Part shown: positions 7,117 through 14,633 of the stretch, piece by piece
Layout of the letters: each line of letters starts with the position of its first letter
Position numbering within the stretch: the first letter of the stretch is position 1
DNA from: CAZMGG01 sp964565715
GTDB lineage: Bacteria > Planctomycetota > UBA1135 > UBA2386
DNA length: 43,827 nt
NCBI GenBank assembly: GCA_964565715.1
Contig: CAZMGG010000037.1
Span: forward strand, 1-43,827
Direction: 5' to 3'
Position numbers and translations under genes: made by a program
Notes under the pieces: model-generated
What the model was told of the DNA's origin: nothing
Databases searched by the model: none
What the model saw: the letters and a program-made list of their open reading frames with translations, nothing else

Positions 7117-7527
7117 ATGCCCAACCCTACCCTCTCTCTCCCCCTGGACGCCAGCGCCATCGCTGAGGCGTCGAACGGCTGGGTCACCCCCGCCGAGGTC
7201 CAGCGCGTGCTGGACCGCCTGCCCGAGATCCGGTGGCAGGACGCCGTCGACGCCGACGGCGCCGAGATCGTCCTGGCCACCATCGAGATGGCGCAGGTCC
7301 TGCCGCTCGGTCGGCCCGTGATCGGCGACCTGACCAGTCCTGCCGCCCGCGACGAGGCGGCGCTGGAGGCCATCACCGAGGCGCACGCCGAGGCGCTGGG
7401 TGCCCCGATCGGCTACCAGCAGGACGGCGCGGACATGCTGATCCTGGTCACGGAGCAGGACATGGAGCCCTGGGACCACGGAAGCGCTGCGCAGGACGCG
7501 GAGGAGGGGATCCGATGGGACATCTGA
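7117..7527 (+). CDS. Hypothetical early protein
   Basis: The 136-residue acidic protein starts at the ATG at 7117, with AAAGGA eight bases before it. In-frame codons further upstream lie antisense to the repressor and are not protein-like. The sequence begins with a predicted loop and helix (TPAEVQRVLDRLPEIRWQDAV) and has no recognisable domain. It is the first gene of the plus-strand operon behind the control region. Confidence 0.65.
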   Translation: MPNPTLSLPLDASAIAEASNGWVTPAEVQRVLDRLPEIRWQDAVDADGAEIVLATIEMAQVLPLGRPVIGDLTSPAARDEAALEAITEAHAEALGAPIGYQQDGADMLILVTEQDMEPWDHGSAAQDAEEGIRWDI

Positions 7528-7856
7528 CCCCCGAATCCCTGCGAGCCGAGATTGCCCGCCGCGAGGCTGCGTGGCTGGCCGAACCGACCCCAGAGACTGA
7601 GATCGGTCACGAGTGTCGCGACGCTGGGGCTGGATACCTCGACGGACTCCGCGTCGCCCTGCCGCACGTGGAGGGCGGCGCCATCGACACCCTGGGGGCC
7701 ATCATCGCTGCCACGGACCGCGCCCTCTGTCTGTGGCAGGAGGCAGACCCCGAGCCTGGATTCCTGGTCGGCGCGGCACAGACGCGGCTGACTTCCCACC
7801 TGCGGGCACTCAAGGACGTGATGCGCCGCATGGAGCGCAAGGCGGTGCGGTCATGA
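7515..7856 (+). CDS. Hypothetical helical protein
   Basis: This is a 113-residue helical protein starting at ATG 7515, 12 bases inside the previous gene, with GAGGAGGGG just upstream. It has heptad-like helices (ESLRAEIARREAAWL and HLRALKDVMRRMERKAV). No family is recognised. Confidence 0.6.
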   Translation: MGHLTPESLRAEIARREAAWLAEPTPETEIGHECRDAGAGYLDGLRVALPHVEGGAIDTLGAIIAATDRALCLWQEADPEPGFLVGAAQTRLTSHLRALKDVMRRMERKAVRS

Positions 7857-8110
7857 CCAGCCCTGACTGCGACGGCATCGGCTCCGTCCCCATCGGCGAC
7901 GGACCGCGTGCGGGCTACGAGCCCTGCTCGCTCTGCGCGCAGGTCCGTCATGGCCAGCGATGGGCACACGCCCCGCTGGTGCGCGGCGGGCAGGGCCGCA
8001 GCTATCGCGAGATCGAGCAGAGCGCTACCGCGATCGCATACCTGACCGTGGTCGCGTTCGTGTTGGTCTGCGCGCTGGCTGTGGTGGTGGCGATCGGGGG
8101 TGCGCGATGA
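7853..8110 (+). CDS. Small membrane protein with Cys motif
   Basis: This 85-residue protein has a CSLC motif around residues 25-28 and one strong C-terminal transmembrane helix (AYLTVVAFVLVCALAVVVAI). It has no signal peptide, so the N-terminus probably faces the cytoplasm. Function unknown; coupled on both sides by ATGA overlaps. Confidence 0.55.
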   Translation: MTSPDCDGIGSVPIGDGPRAGYEPCSLCAQVRHGQRWAHAPLVRGGQGRSYREIEQSATAIAYLTVVAFVLVCALAVVVAIGGAR

Positions 8111-8484
8111 GCCTCCGCCTCCTCAGCACGAAGCGCCACCACTACGAGGACGTGGACCTCGCCGGACGCGCGCAACTCTTCGCCGAGACGGCCTACGACA
8201 TGGGCGACATCGACCTCAGCCCGCCGGCTCGACCGGCGGAGGTCTGGGCCTCCCGCTCGGACGACGACGTGCGTCTGCACTACCCCAACGGGTGCCGGCT
8301 GCGGGTCGAGATCGACTACGACGCCGACCTCGACTCCGACGGGTGGACCGACCGCAGCACCGCCCGCGTGACCGTGCTGCAGTTCCCCGGCTGCCAGGAG
8401 GACCGGTCCACCTGGATCCTGGCGGCGTGGAGCGCGACCGCAGTTCTCGCCGCGGCCTCCGCGGTCCTGTGGGGGTGTGCATGA
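8107..8484 (+). CDS. Hypothetical protein with C-terminal membrane helix
   Basis: The 125-residue product has a soluble acidic N-terminal part with alternating strands (VRLHYPNGCRLRVEIDYDAD) and ends in a hydrophobic helix (TWILAAWSATAVLAAASAVL) that could anchor it in the inner membrane. It follows another small membrane protein, so the pair may act together at the membrane. No family is recognised. Confidence 0.55.
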   Translation: MSLRLLSTKRHHYEDVDLAGRAQLFAETAYDMGDIDLSPPARPAEVWASRSDDDVRLHYPNGCRLRVEIDYDADLDSDGWTDRSTARVTVLQFPGCQEDRSTWILAAWSATAVLAAASAVLWGCA

Positions 8485-8798
8485 CCGCCCTCCAGGACAC
8501 CCGGCTCCGCGAGAACCTCAGGCACGCCTTGGGGGGCGCCAAAGACTGGACGGAGTTCCGCGATCTGCTCCTCCAGCTGCTGAGCCACCCGGAAGAGAAC
8601 CCGCTGCCCCTCGATCTCGCGGAGACCGATCTAGGCGAGTGGCTGATGCGCCAACAGGCAGGCCAGCGCCAGCAGGCTGGGCCCTTGGCGCCGACGTTCG
8701 ACTTCGGCAAGTGGCTCTGGGAGAACGCGACGCGATGCGGGCACGGCAACGTCCTGTGCGCACGCTGCAACCTCTGGCCGGAGGGTCTCCGCCCATGA
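8481..8798 (+). CDS. Hypothetical protein with Cys/His cluster
   Basis: This is a 105-residue protein. The C-terminal CGHGNVLCARC stretch resembles half a zinc-binding site; the rest is helical. Coupled by ATGA overlaps to the genes before and after. No function can be assigned. Confidence 0.55.
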   Translation: MTALQDTRLRENLRHALGGAKDWTEFRDLLLQLLSHPEENPLPLDLAETDLGEWLMRQQAGQRQQAGPLAPTFDFGKWLWENATRCGHGNVLCARCNLWPEGLRP

Positions 8799-9520
8799 CA
8801 GCCCGCACCATCCTCCGCCTCGCGACGCACGGCCTTTCGGCCCGTCAGATCGCCGCCCGGATGCGGCGACACGGGATCCTGCAGCCCGACCTGGCCGTCC
8901 TGCAGGAGGAGGACATCGACCGCCTCGAGCGCGCCATCGAGAAGGAGCGCCAGGCGCTTGTCGGGCCACGGATTCGGACCGCCAGCGGTGGGTCCGTCTG
9001 GCCCCTCGACTGCGAGACGAACCGCAGCGCGGCCGGCGACCTCTACCTCGACGACATCGCGCACGCGCTCGGCAACATCTGCCGCTGGGGCGGCCACGTC
9101 CGAGAGCACTACAGCGTGGCCCAGCACAGCGTCCTGGTGAGCCGGGCTGTTCCGCGACGGCACGCCGCCGCCGCCCTGCTGCACGACGCCGCCGAGGCCT
9201 TCCTCGGCGATGTGGTGACCCCGCTCAAGCGCATGCTGGTGGTCGACGGCGAGGACTTCGCGCAGGTCGAGTACGGTCTGCTCCAGGCCATCTACCGCCG
9301 CATGGGCGTCGAGTGGCCACAACACTGGGGCGAGATCTTCCATGCCGACGATGCGGTCCGCGCCGCCGAGGCGCGCGACCTGATGGGCCTGGACCCTGCC
9401 GAGATCACCGACGCCACCCCGATCGGCATCCCGATCAACCCGCAACCCCCAGCTATCGCGGCGAGGGCGTTCCTCGCTCGTGCGAAGGAGCTGGGCATCA
9501 CTGAACAGGAGAACCCATGA
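8795..9520 (+). CDS. HD-domain phosphohydrolase (YfbR-like)
   Basis: The 241-residue protein has a helical N-terminal part that may be an HTH (HGLSARQIAARMRRHGI), then an HD domain: H101 and H105 in GGHVREHYSVAQHS, H111, and the HD pair H130-D131 in ALLHDAAEAFLGDVVTPLKR. This pattern is that of YfbR-like 5'-deoxynucleotidases, which remove phosphate from deoxynucleotides with a divalent metal. In phages such enzymes adjust the nucleotide pool, or may act on signalling nucleotides. The N-terminal HTH-like extension is unusual for YfbR. Confidence 0.8.
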   Translation: MTARTILRLATHGLSARQIAARMRRHGILQPDLAVLQEEDIDRLERAIEKERQALVGPRIRTASGGSVWPLDCETNRSAAGDLYLDDIAHALGNICRWGGHVREHYSVAQHSVLVSRAVPRRHAAAALLHDAAEAFLGDVVTPLKRMLVVDGEDFAQVEYGLLQAIYRRMGVEWPQHWGEIFHADDAVRAAEARDLMGLDPAEITDATPIGIPINPQPPAIAARAFLARAKELGITEQENP

Positions 9521-9702
9521 CCGAGACGCCCGAGATCCCCTGCTGGATCGTATTCACCGGCACCCCTGCCGAGCCCGACTTCACCATCATCGCCCGGGGC
9601 AAGACCGAGCAGGAGGCCATGCGCGCGGCGCTGGCCAGCGGCAAGGCCACCACCACGGCGCGGGTCGGTCGCATCGTGCCGAAGCGCGAGAGGCACCAGT
9701 GA
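9517..9702 (+). CDS. Hypothetical protein, 61 residues
   Basis: A small, beta-rich protein (PCWIVFTGTPAEPDFTII) with a basic C-terminus. No family is recognised. Coupled to both neighbours. Confidence 0.5.
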   Translation: MTETPEIPCWIVFTGTPAEPDFTIIARGKTEQEAMRAALASGKATTTARVGRIVPKRERHQ

Positions 9703-9953
9703 CCGCCGTCAACGTGAAGGTGCGCATCACGGTCGACCCGGCCGGGCGCGTCCTGGTCTGGGAGCGGGAGCAGAGCCTGCCCAGCGACCTGTCGCCGCAC
9801 GATGCCGAAAACCTGTCGGGCGCCTGGCACAAGCGGCCCGGCTGCCGGACCTACATCCTGGACGTCGACGTGCCCGTGCCGCCCCTGGACGCCCCGCGGG
9901 CGCGCGTGGTGACGAACTTCGACGGCACGCCCAAGGTCGACGAGGGGCCATGA
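9699..9953 (+). CDS. Hypothetical protein, 84 residues
   Basis: It starts with a GTG overlapping the previous stop. The sequence is beta-rich (NVKVRITVDPAGRVLVWERE) and ends with a proline-rich tail. No family is recognised. It directly precedes the exonuclease gene in the same operon. Confidence 0.5.
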   Translation: MTAVNVKVRITVDPAGRVLVWEREQSLPSDLSPHDAENLSGAWHKRPGCRTYILDVDVPVPPLDAPRARVVTNFDGTPKVDEGP

Positions 9954-10882
9954 CCGTCCTCGACCTGCAGGTTGACCCGTTCGCCGGCATTGGCGGATCC
10001 GAGGTCGGCGCGATCCTGGGCGTCTCACCCTTCGCCACCCCGCTGGACATCTGGCGTCGGAAGGTGCTCCGCCAGCCCGACGACGACGAGCCGCTGTCGG
10101 CCGCCGGCGCCGGAAAGCGCTTCGAGACGGCCATCCTCGCCGCCTACGCCGCCAGCCTGCCCGGCGGCAGCCGCGTGTGGGTGCCGCCACGGTCGCTCAA
10201 GGGGTGGCGCCGGGACTCGCCGGACAGCCTGGCCGAGGTTGGCGGCTGGACCCGCGTCGTCGACGCCAAGTCCACCATCATGCCCGAGTATGGCGCCGAC
10301 GGCAGCGATGAGGTGCCGCTCTACGTTGCCGCGCAGGTGATGTGGTACATGGACCTGCGCGGTATCGACGAGGCCGACGTGCCGGTGCTGCAGTGGCCGC
10401 ACCGCAGCGAGATGCGCAACGTGATGGGCCTCACGCCGGAGCAGATCGTCGCGGCACTCGGCATCCAGGTGATGCACGTGCCGTTCAGCCCCTCCATGGC
10501 TGCGCTGGCGCGCGAATCCGCGGATCGCTTCTGGCACGAGCATGTGCTGCCAGTGGTGCCGCCACCGCCGGCCAACCTCGAGGACGCCAAACGCATGGTG
10601 TGGGCCGTGCGCGGCAAGACCGTGCCGGTCACCGAGGCCATGGCGCAGCGCCTGCTGCGCCGCGATGAACTCAAGGCGCAGATGAAGGACCTGCAGGCCA
10701 GCCTCGAGGAGTGCGAGTTCAGGATCCGCAGCGAGATCGGCGATGCCGAGGCGGTCGTCGATCTCGCTGGCAATGCGCTGGCAACCTGCGCCGTGACCGA
10801 GCGCGCCGGCTACAGCGTGAAGCCGACCACGTTCCGAAGCCTCAAGACCACCAAGACCTGGAAGGAGATGCAGAAGCTATGA
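9950..10882 (+). CDS. YqaJ-type viral recombinase / exonuclease
   Basis: The 310-residue protein has the N-terminal signature of YqaJ/lambda-exonuclease-like enzymes: IGGSEVGAILGVSP (14-27), then the metal-binding core with E in the GKRFETAILAAY helix and VVDAKST supplying the D-x-K of the PD-(D/E)XK fold, followed by a Q in YVAAQVMWYM. It would resect double-stranded ends 5' to 3' to give 3' tails for the RecT-like protein encoded next. The C-terminal third is helical and may contact that partner. Confidence 0.85.
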   Translation: MTVLDLQVDPFAGIGGSEVGAILGVSPFATPLDIWRRKVLRQPDDDEPLSAAGAGKRFETAILAAYAASLPGGSRVWVPPRSLKGWRRDSPDSLAEVGGWTRVVDAKSTIMPEYGADGSDEVPLYVAAQVMWYMDLRGIDEADVPVLQWPHRSEMRNVMGLTPEQIVAALGIQVMHVPFSPSMAALARESADRFWHEHVLPVVPPPPANLEDAKRMVWAVRGKTVPVTEAMAQRLLRRDELKAQMKDLQASLEECEFRIRSEIGDAEAVVDLAGNALATCAVTERAGYSVKPTTFRSLKTTKTWKEMQKL

Positions 10883-11787
10883 CCGATACCGCACCCGTCC
10901 CGGCGACCATGTCGCCGCGTCCCGCCGCCGCCAGCGGCGCACTCGCCGCCGCGCGTCCGCAGCGCGAGATCATGCAGTTCCGCACCATCGCCGAGGTGAT
11001 GCAGTTCGCGGAGATGATCCAGCACGCCGAGGGCGCGATCCCGAAGCACTGCCTCGGCAAGCCCGGAAAGATCGTGGCCACCGTGATGGCTGGCCACGAA
11101 CTCGGCGTCGGCCCGATGGCCAGCCTCCGAGCCTTCCACGTCGTCGAGGGCAAGCCGACCGCCGACTACACGTTCTGGATCGCCCGGCTCAAGGCCGCGG
11201 GCTACCGGGTCGAGTTCCCGGTGAAGGGACCCGAGAAGGTCACCGTGCGGCTCACTGCGCCCGACGGGTCCAAGCACGAGGAGACCTGGGACAAGGCCCG
11301 CGCCATCACCGCCGGCCTCTGGAACGGCAAGGACAACTGGAAGAAGTACCCGGAGACGATGCTGACTGCCCGCGCCGTCACGTCGGGCGGTCGCGCATTC
11401 GCTGGCGAGGTCATGTTCGGCTGCTACGAGCACGACGAGGCCGACGAGATCGTGCGCGACGCCGAGGTGTCTTCGGTGGTGTCGGAACCGAGCGGGACCG
11501 TGGCGCAGCGCGTTGCCGCCGCCGCAGGATCGACGATCAGTGAGGAGGCGGCGGCCCGCGAGGCGCGCGCCAAGGAGTGCGCCGACATGGCCAAGGCGCT
11601 CGGCCTGAGCAGGGATGACGTCTACCTGATCCTGGGCGAGCTGCGCATCGACCACGCCGACAAGACGCGCCGGATCAGCGAACTCTCGCGCGAGGACCTC
11701 GACCGGCTCGCCGAGAGGCTCGACGAGGTCGCGAGCGAGCGCAGCGCCAAGAAGGGCGACGGCTCGGAGAAGGGGGGTGGCGAGTGA
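10879..11787 (+). CDS. RecT-like single-strand annealing protein
   Basis: The 302-residue protein matches phage RecT-type annealing proteins in the block ELGVGPMASLRAFHVVEGKP (about 75-94) and in NWKKYPETMLTARAVTSGGR, both typical of the family. It would coat single-stranded DNA and pair it with complementary strands. It is encoded directly behind its usual partner, the YqaJ exonuclease, with an ATGA overlap. The acidic, charged C-terminus is typical of ssDNA-binding partners. Confidence 0.75.
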   Translation: MTDTAPVPATMSPRPAAASGALAAARPQREIMQFRTIAEVMQFAEMIQHAEGAIPKHCLGKPGKIVATVMAGHELGVGPMASLRAFHVVEGKPTADYTFWIARLKAAGYRVEFPVKGPEKVTVRLTAPDGSKHEETWDKARAITAGLWNGKDNWKKYPETMLTARAVTSGGRAFAGEVMFGCYEHDEADEIVRDAEVSSVVSEPSGTVAQRVAAAAGSTISEEAAAREARAKECADMAKALGLSRDDVYLILGELRIDHADKTRRISELSREDLDRLAERLDEVASERSAKKGDGSEKGGGE

Positions 11788-12032
11788 TCGCCCCAGACGA
11801 TGTGGCCCGCGCTGCCAGGCGCATCACGGCCAAGATGGTCGCCGACCAGGGCGTGCCCGTGATGCTCTCCATCGTCGGCCTCCGCAGTGGCGCTGATGGC
11901 GCCGACGGGGTCGAGCCAACGGATGGGTACGGCGTAGTCCTGGTGGCTCGTGGCGAGGCGGCGGATCGGATCCTCGACCTGATCCGAAGGAACTCCTCTG
12001 GCGAGCCCCTGGTCGAGGCGGTGCCGGTATGA
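11784..12032 (+). CDS. Hypothetical protein in recombination operon
   Basis: An 82-residue protein with a GTG start overlapping the RecT-like stop. It has a predicted alpha/beta layout with a basic first helix (DVARAARRITAKMV). No family is recognised. Position suggests an accessory role in recombination. Confidence 0.5.
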   Translation: MIAPDDVARAARRITAKMVADQGVPVMLSIVGLRSGADGADGVEPTDGYGVVLVARGEAADRILDLIRRNSSGEPLVEAVPV

Positions 12033-13306
12033 GCGCCCAGACCCCCCTGACCATCGTCCGCCTCACGGCGGCCAACCTGAAGCGCCTGAAGGCGGTGACC
12101 ATCACCCCGGAGGGCAACATGGTCGTGCTCGGCGGCCGGAACGGACAGGGCAAGACCAGCGTGCTGGACGCGATCACCTACGCCCTGGGAGGCAAGGCCG
12201 AGGTCTGCTCCCAGCCGGTGCGCCGCGGCGAGGACTCCGCGGAGGTGGTCTGCGACCTGGGCGACCTGATCGTGCGGCGCCGGTTCACGGCGGCCGGCGG
12301 GACCTCCCTCGAGGTGACCTCGCGGGAGGGGCTCCGGTACAGCTCGCCGCAGGCCGTGCTGGACGCACTCGTCGGCCGGCTGACCTTCGACCCGCTCGCG
12401 TTCTCCCGCATGGACCCCAAGGCCCAGCGGGAGACGCTGCGGGCGCTGCTGGGCCTGGACTTCGCGGCGCAGGACGCCCGGGCGGCCCAGGCCTTCCAGG
12501 AGCGCACCGCGGCGAACCGCGACGCCAAGGCCCTGGCGGCCCGCCTGGCGGCCCTGCCGGAGCACCCGGACGCGCCGTCGGCCCCGGTCGCCGTGGGGCC
12601 GCTGGCTGCCGCCCTGCAGGAGGCCCAGCAGCGGAACGCCGCCAACGACCAGCAGCGACGGGAGGCCAGGGTACACCGTGATCTACTGGCAGAGGCCAAG
12701 CAGGAACTGCAGGAGATGCGCCGGCGGCTGGCTCTGCAGGAGAACATGGTCAGGGCCGAAGAGGCTCGGCAGGAGGCTCTCGACGCGGCCGTCGCCGCCC
12801 TGCAGGACATTGACCCGCAGCCGCTCGCCGAGCAGTTGGCCCAGGTCGACGAGATCAACGCGAAGGTCCGGGCGAACCAGCAGCGCGCGGAGGTCGCGGT
12901 CGCGCTGCAGGAGGTGCAGGCCCGGTCGGAAGGGCTCAGCGCCGAGATCGACGCCCTGGCGAAGGCCAAGGCCGAGGCGCTGGCGGCGGCATCCATGCCG
13001 ATCCCAGGCCTGGGCCTTGGCCCCGACGGCGTGACGCTCGGCGAGTTGCCGCTGGACCAAGCGAGCGCGGCCGAGCAGCTGCGGGTCTCGGTCGCCATTG
13101 GCCTGGCCATGAACCCGCGGCTGCGGGTGCTGCTGATCCGGGACGCCAGCCTGCTGGACAGCGACTCGCTCCGCTTGGTGGGCGAAATGGCGCAGGCGGC
13201 AGGGGCGCAGGTGTGGCTCGAGCGCGTCGAACAGGATGCGGCCACAACCGTCCTGATCGAGGACGGGCAGGTGGCGCAGGAGGTCGCCGCAAGCCAGCCA
13301 CAGTAG
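12029..13306 (+). CDS. SMC/RecF/Rad50-like ATPase
   Basis: The 425-residue protein starts with TIVRLTAANLKRLKAVTI and a Walker A loop GRNGQGKTS (36-44, K42), as in RecF and SbcC/Rad50. The middle (about 150-320) is a helical, Gln/Arg/Ala-rich coiled coil, and the end carries VLLIRDASLLDSDS as a Walker B/D-loop with a weakened acidic pattern. Short SMC-like ATPases of this kind are common in phage recombination operons. It probably handles DNA ends together with the YqaJ and RecT-like proteins. The canonical ABC signature motif is not obvious. Confidence 0.75.
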   Translation: MSAQTPLTIVRLTAANLKRLKAVTITPEGNMVVLGGRNGQGKTSVLDAITYALGGKAEVCSQPVRRGEDSAEVVCDLGDLIVRRRFTAAGGTSLEVTSREGLRYSSPQAVLDALVGRLTFDPLAFSRMDPKAQRETLRALLGLDFAAQDARAAQAFQERTAANRDAKALAARLAALPEHPDAPSAPVAVGPLAAALQEAQQRNAANDQQRREARVHRDLLAEAKQELQEMRRRLALQENMVRAEEARQEALDAAVAALQDIDPQPLAEQLAQVDEINAKVRANQQRAEVAVALQEVQARSEGLSAEIDALAKAKAEALAAASMPIPGLGLGPDGVTLGELPLDQASAAEQLRVSVAIGLAMNPRLRVLLIRDASLLDSDSLRLVGEMAQAAGAQVWLERVEQDAATTVLIEDGQVAQEVAASQPQ

Positions 13307-13313
13307 GAACCAA

Positions 13314-13483
13314 GGCCCGCTTCGGGCCACCCGCCCCGGAGGCTCCCCACGCAATCGCGTCCGGGGCGGATTCTCACCCTTCGGCCCACGTCGGGCCAAC
13401 CCGTCACGCATGCTCGGCGAACGCGAGTCGCCACACGGGGGCGTGCGTGACGGGACCATCATTCTCCGGCCCGCTTCGGGCCG
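13314..13483. repeat. Cluster of hairpins in non-coding DNA
   Basis: The 230 bases between 13306 and 13537 hold no gene but several inverted repeats. The 15-base hairpin at 13314-13328 (GGCCCG, loop CTT, CGGGCC) recurs identically inside 13467-13483. A perfect 10-base stem joins 13331-13340 and 13360-13369. A five-base stem lies at 13383-13397. A perfect 11-base stem joins 13400-13410 and 13444-13454, with a small stem inside. They may be RNA structures, a replication or packaging site, or regulatory elements. Confidence 0.75.
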
Positions 13484-13484
13484 A

Positions 13485-13523
13485 CCGCTCCGCCGGCAAC
13501 CGGACGCTGGCGGGGCGGGTTTT
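13485..13523 (+). terminator. Likely rho-independent terminator
   Basis: CCGCTCCGCC (13485-13494) pairs with GGCGGGGCGG (13509-13518) with one G-U pair, followed by GTTTT. It closes the recombination operon just before the gene at 13537. The T run is short, so it may be an attenuator. Confidence 0.55.
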
Positions 13524-13536
13524 CGATCGAGGACTC

Positions 13537-13887
13537 ATGAAGCTCTACCGCGCCAACTTCCACGACGGAGCCGAGGGGCACGCCGTCGCGGACTCGCTTG
13601 CCGACGCCGCCGAGATGTTCCGCGCGCTCTGCCCGAAGCGCATCGTCGAGGTCGATGGGCCGTTCGGGATCACCAGGAAGCCGGAGTCGGCGGCTGCCGA
13701 GGTGCTGCGCAAGGTCGAGTGGTGCCGCAACGGCGAGTGTCCGTGGTGCGGATGCGACAGCACCGACGGGCATGCTGTCGGGTGCAAGTTGGCTGAGGTG
13801 CTGGCGGGGGCCCCCGTAGGCCATGCGCCATCGCGCTCGGGGCGGAATCTCACCTTGGCCGAGGCGATCGCCTCATCGGGTCGCTGA
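13537..13887 (+). CDS. Hypothetical zinc-binding protein
   Basis: The 116-residue protein has a CRNGECPWCGC cluster with a later GHAVGC, consistent with one zinc site around residues 68-90. The N-terminal part (KLYRANFHDGAEGHAVADSL) is alpha/beta. A GAGGA sequence precedes the ATG. It is the first gene after the hairpin cluster. No family is recognised. Confidence 0.6.
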   Translation: MKLYRANFHDGAEGHAVADSLADAAEMFRALCPKRIVEVDGPFGITRKPESAAAEVLRKVEWCRNGECPWCGCDSTDGHAVGCKLAEVLAGAPVGHAPSRSGRNLTLAEAIASSGR

Positions 13888-14103
13888 ATGCCGATCGGCC
13901 CACGCCACGCGAGAAGCAGTCCCAAGCGCCGCGCGCCCCGCGGCAACCTCATCATCGTCGCATGGGCGTGCGGCGCCTGCGGGTGCACCAACGCGGTGCG
14001 CCTCGGCGACCGCAGCCCGTGCCAGTTCTGCGGCGCCGCCCGCCCGCGGCTGATCCACGGCAACGAGCGCACCCGATGGGACGCCAGGGACGTCGACGAA
14101 TGA
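13888..14103 (+). CDS. Small zinc-ribbon protein
   Basis: The 71-residue protein carries CGACGCTN and CQFCG, a Cys4 zinc ribbon at about residues 28-49, after a basic N-terminus. It starts directly after the previous stop. Probably binds nucleic acid; function unknown. Confidence 0.6.
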   Translation: MPIGPRHARSSPKRRAPRGNLIIVAWACGACGCTNAVRLGDRSPCQFCGAARPRLIHGNERTRWDARDVDE

Positions 14104-14498
14104 GGGCGCCGGTCCTGATCGCCTGCCCCTACTGCACGGCCCCGGCGAGGCTGGTCCGAGGCACCGAGATCTACCCGGCGCGCGCCGACCTGGCCGACCG
14201 CCGGTTCTGGCGGTGCGACCCGTGCGATGCCCACGTGGGGCTGCACCGCGACGGCCGGCCTCTCGGGCGCCTGGCAGGCCCTGAGCTGCGACGGCTGCGC
14301 CAGCGCCTGCACCGGCTGTTCGACCCACACTGGATGCGAGGGCCTCGACACCGCTGGTCGCCGCTGCGGAAGCGAGCCTACCGACGCCTCGCCGAGGCCC
14401 TCGGGATCGCGGTCGAGGACTGCCACGTCGGACACTTCGACGAGGCGCGCTGCAGGCAGGGGATCGAAGCGGTCCTCGGCTGGGGCCAGCCGACGTAG
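14100..14498 (+). CDS. DUF3268-like zinc-finger protein
   Basis: The 132-residue protein has CPYCTAPARLVRG at its N-terminus, then IYPARADLADRRFWRCDPCDAHVGLHRDG, a pattern I associate with the DUF3268 family of phage and bacterial zinc-finger proteins, with a helical C-terminal part ending CHVGHFDEARCRQGIE. Its molecular role is not established. It is coupled to the zinc ribbon before it. Confidence 0.7.
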   Translation: MRAPVLIACPYCTAPARLVRGTEIYPARADLADRRFWRCDPCDAHVGLHRDGRPLGRLAGPELRRLRQRLHRLFDPHWMRGPRHRWSPLRKRAYRRLAEALGIAVEDCHVGHFDEARCRQGIEAVLGWGQPT

Positions 14499-14633
14499 GG
14501 GGGTGGCCGATTCTCGCTGCTTCGCCCGGGACCGCTGTACCGGTACGCACCCGTGTCAAGCGATGCAAGGCCCCAGGTGCGCAGGATGCGGACTTGCGAC
14601 CATGGTGAGAGCCGCACAGGCTCGCCGAGCGAA

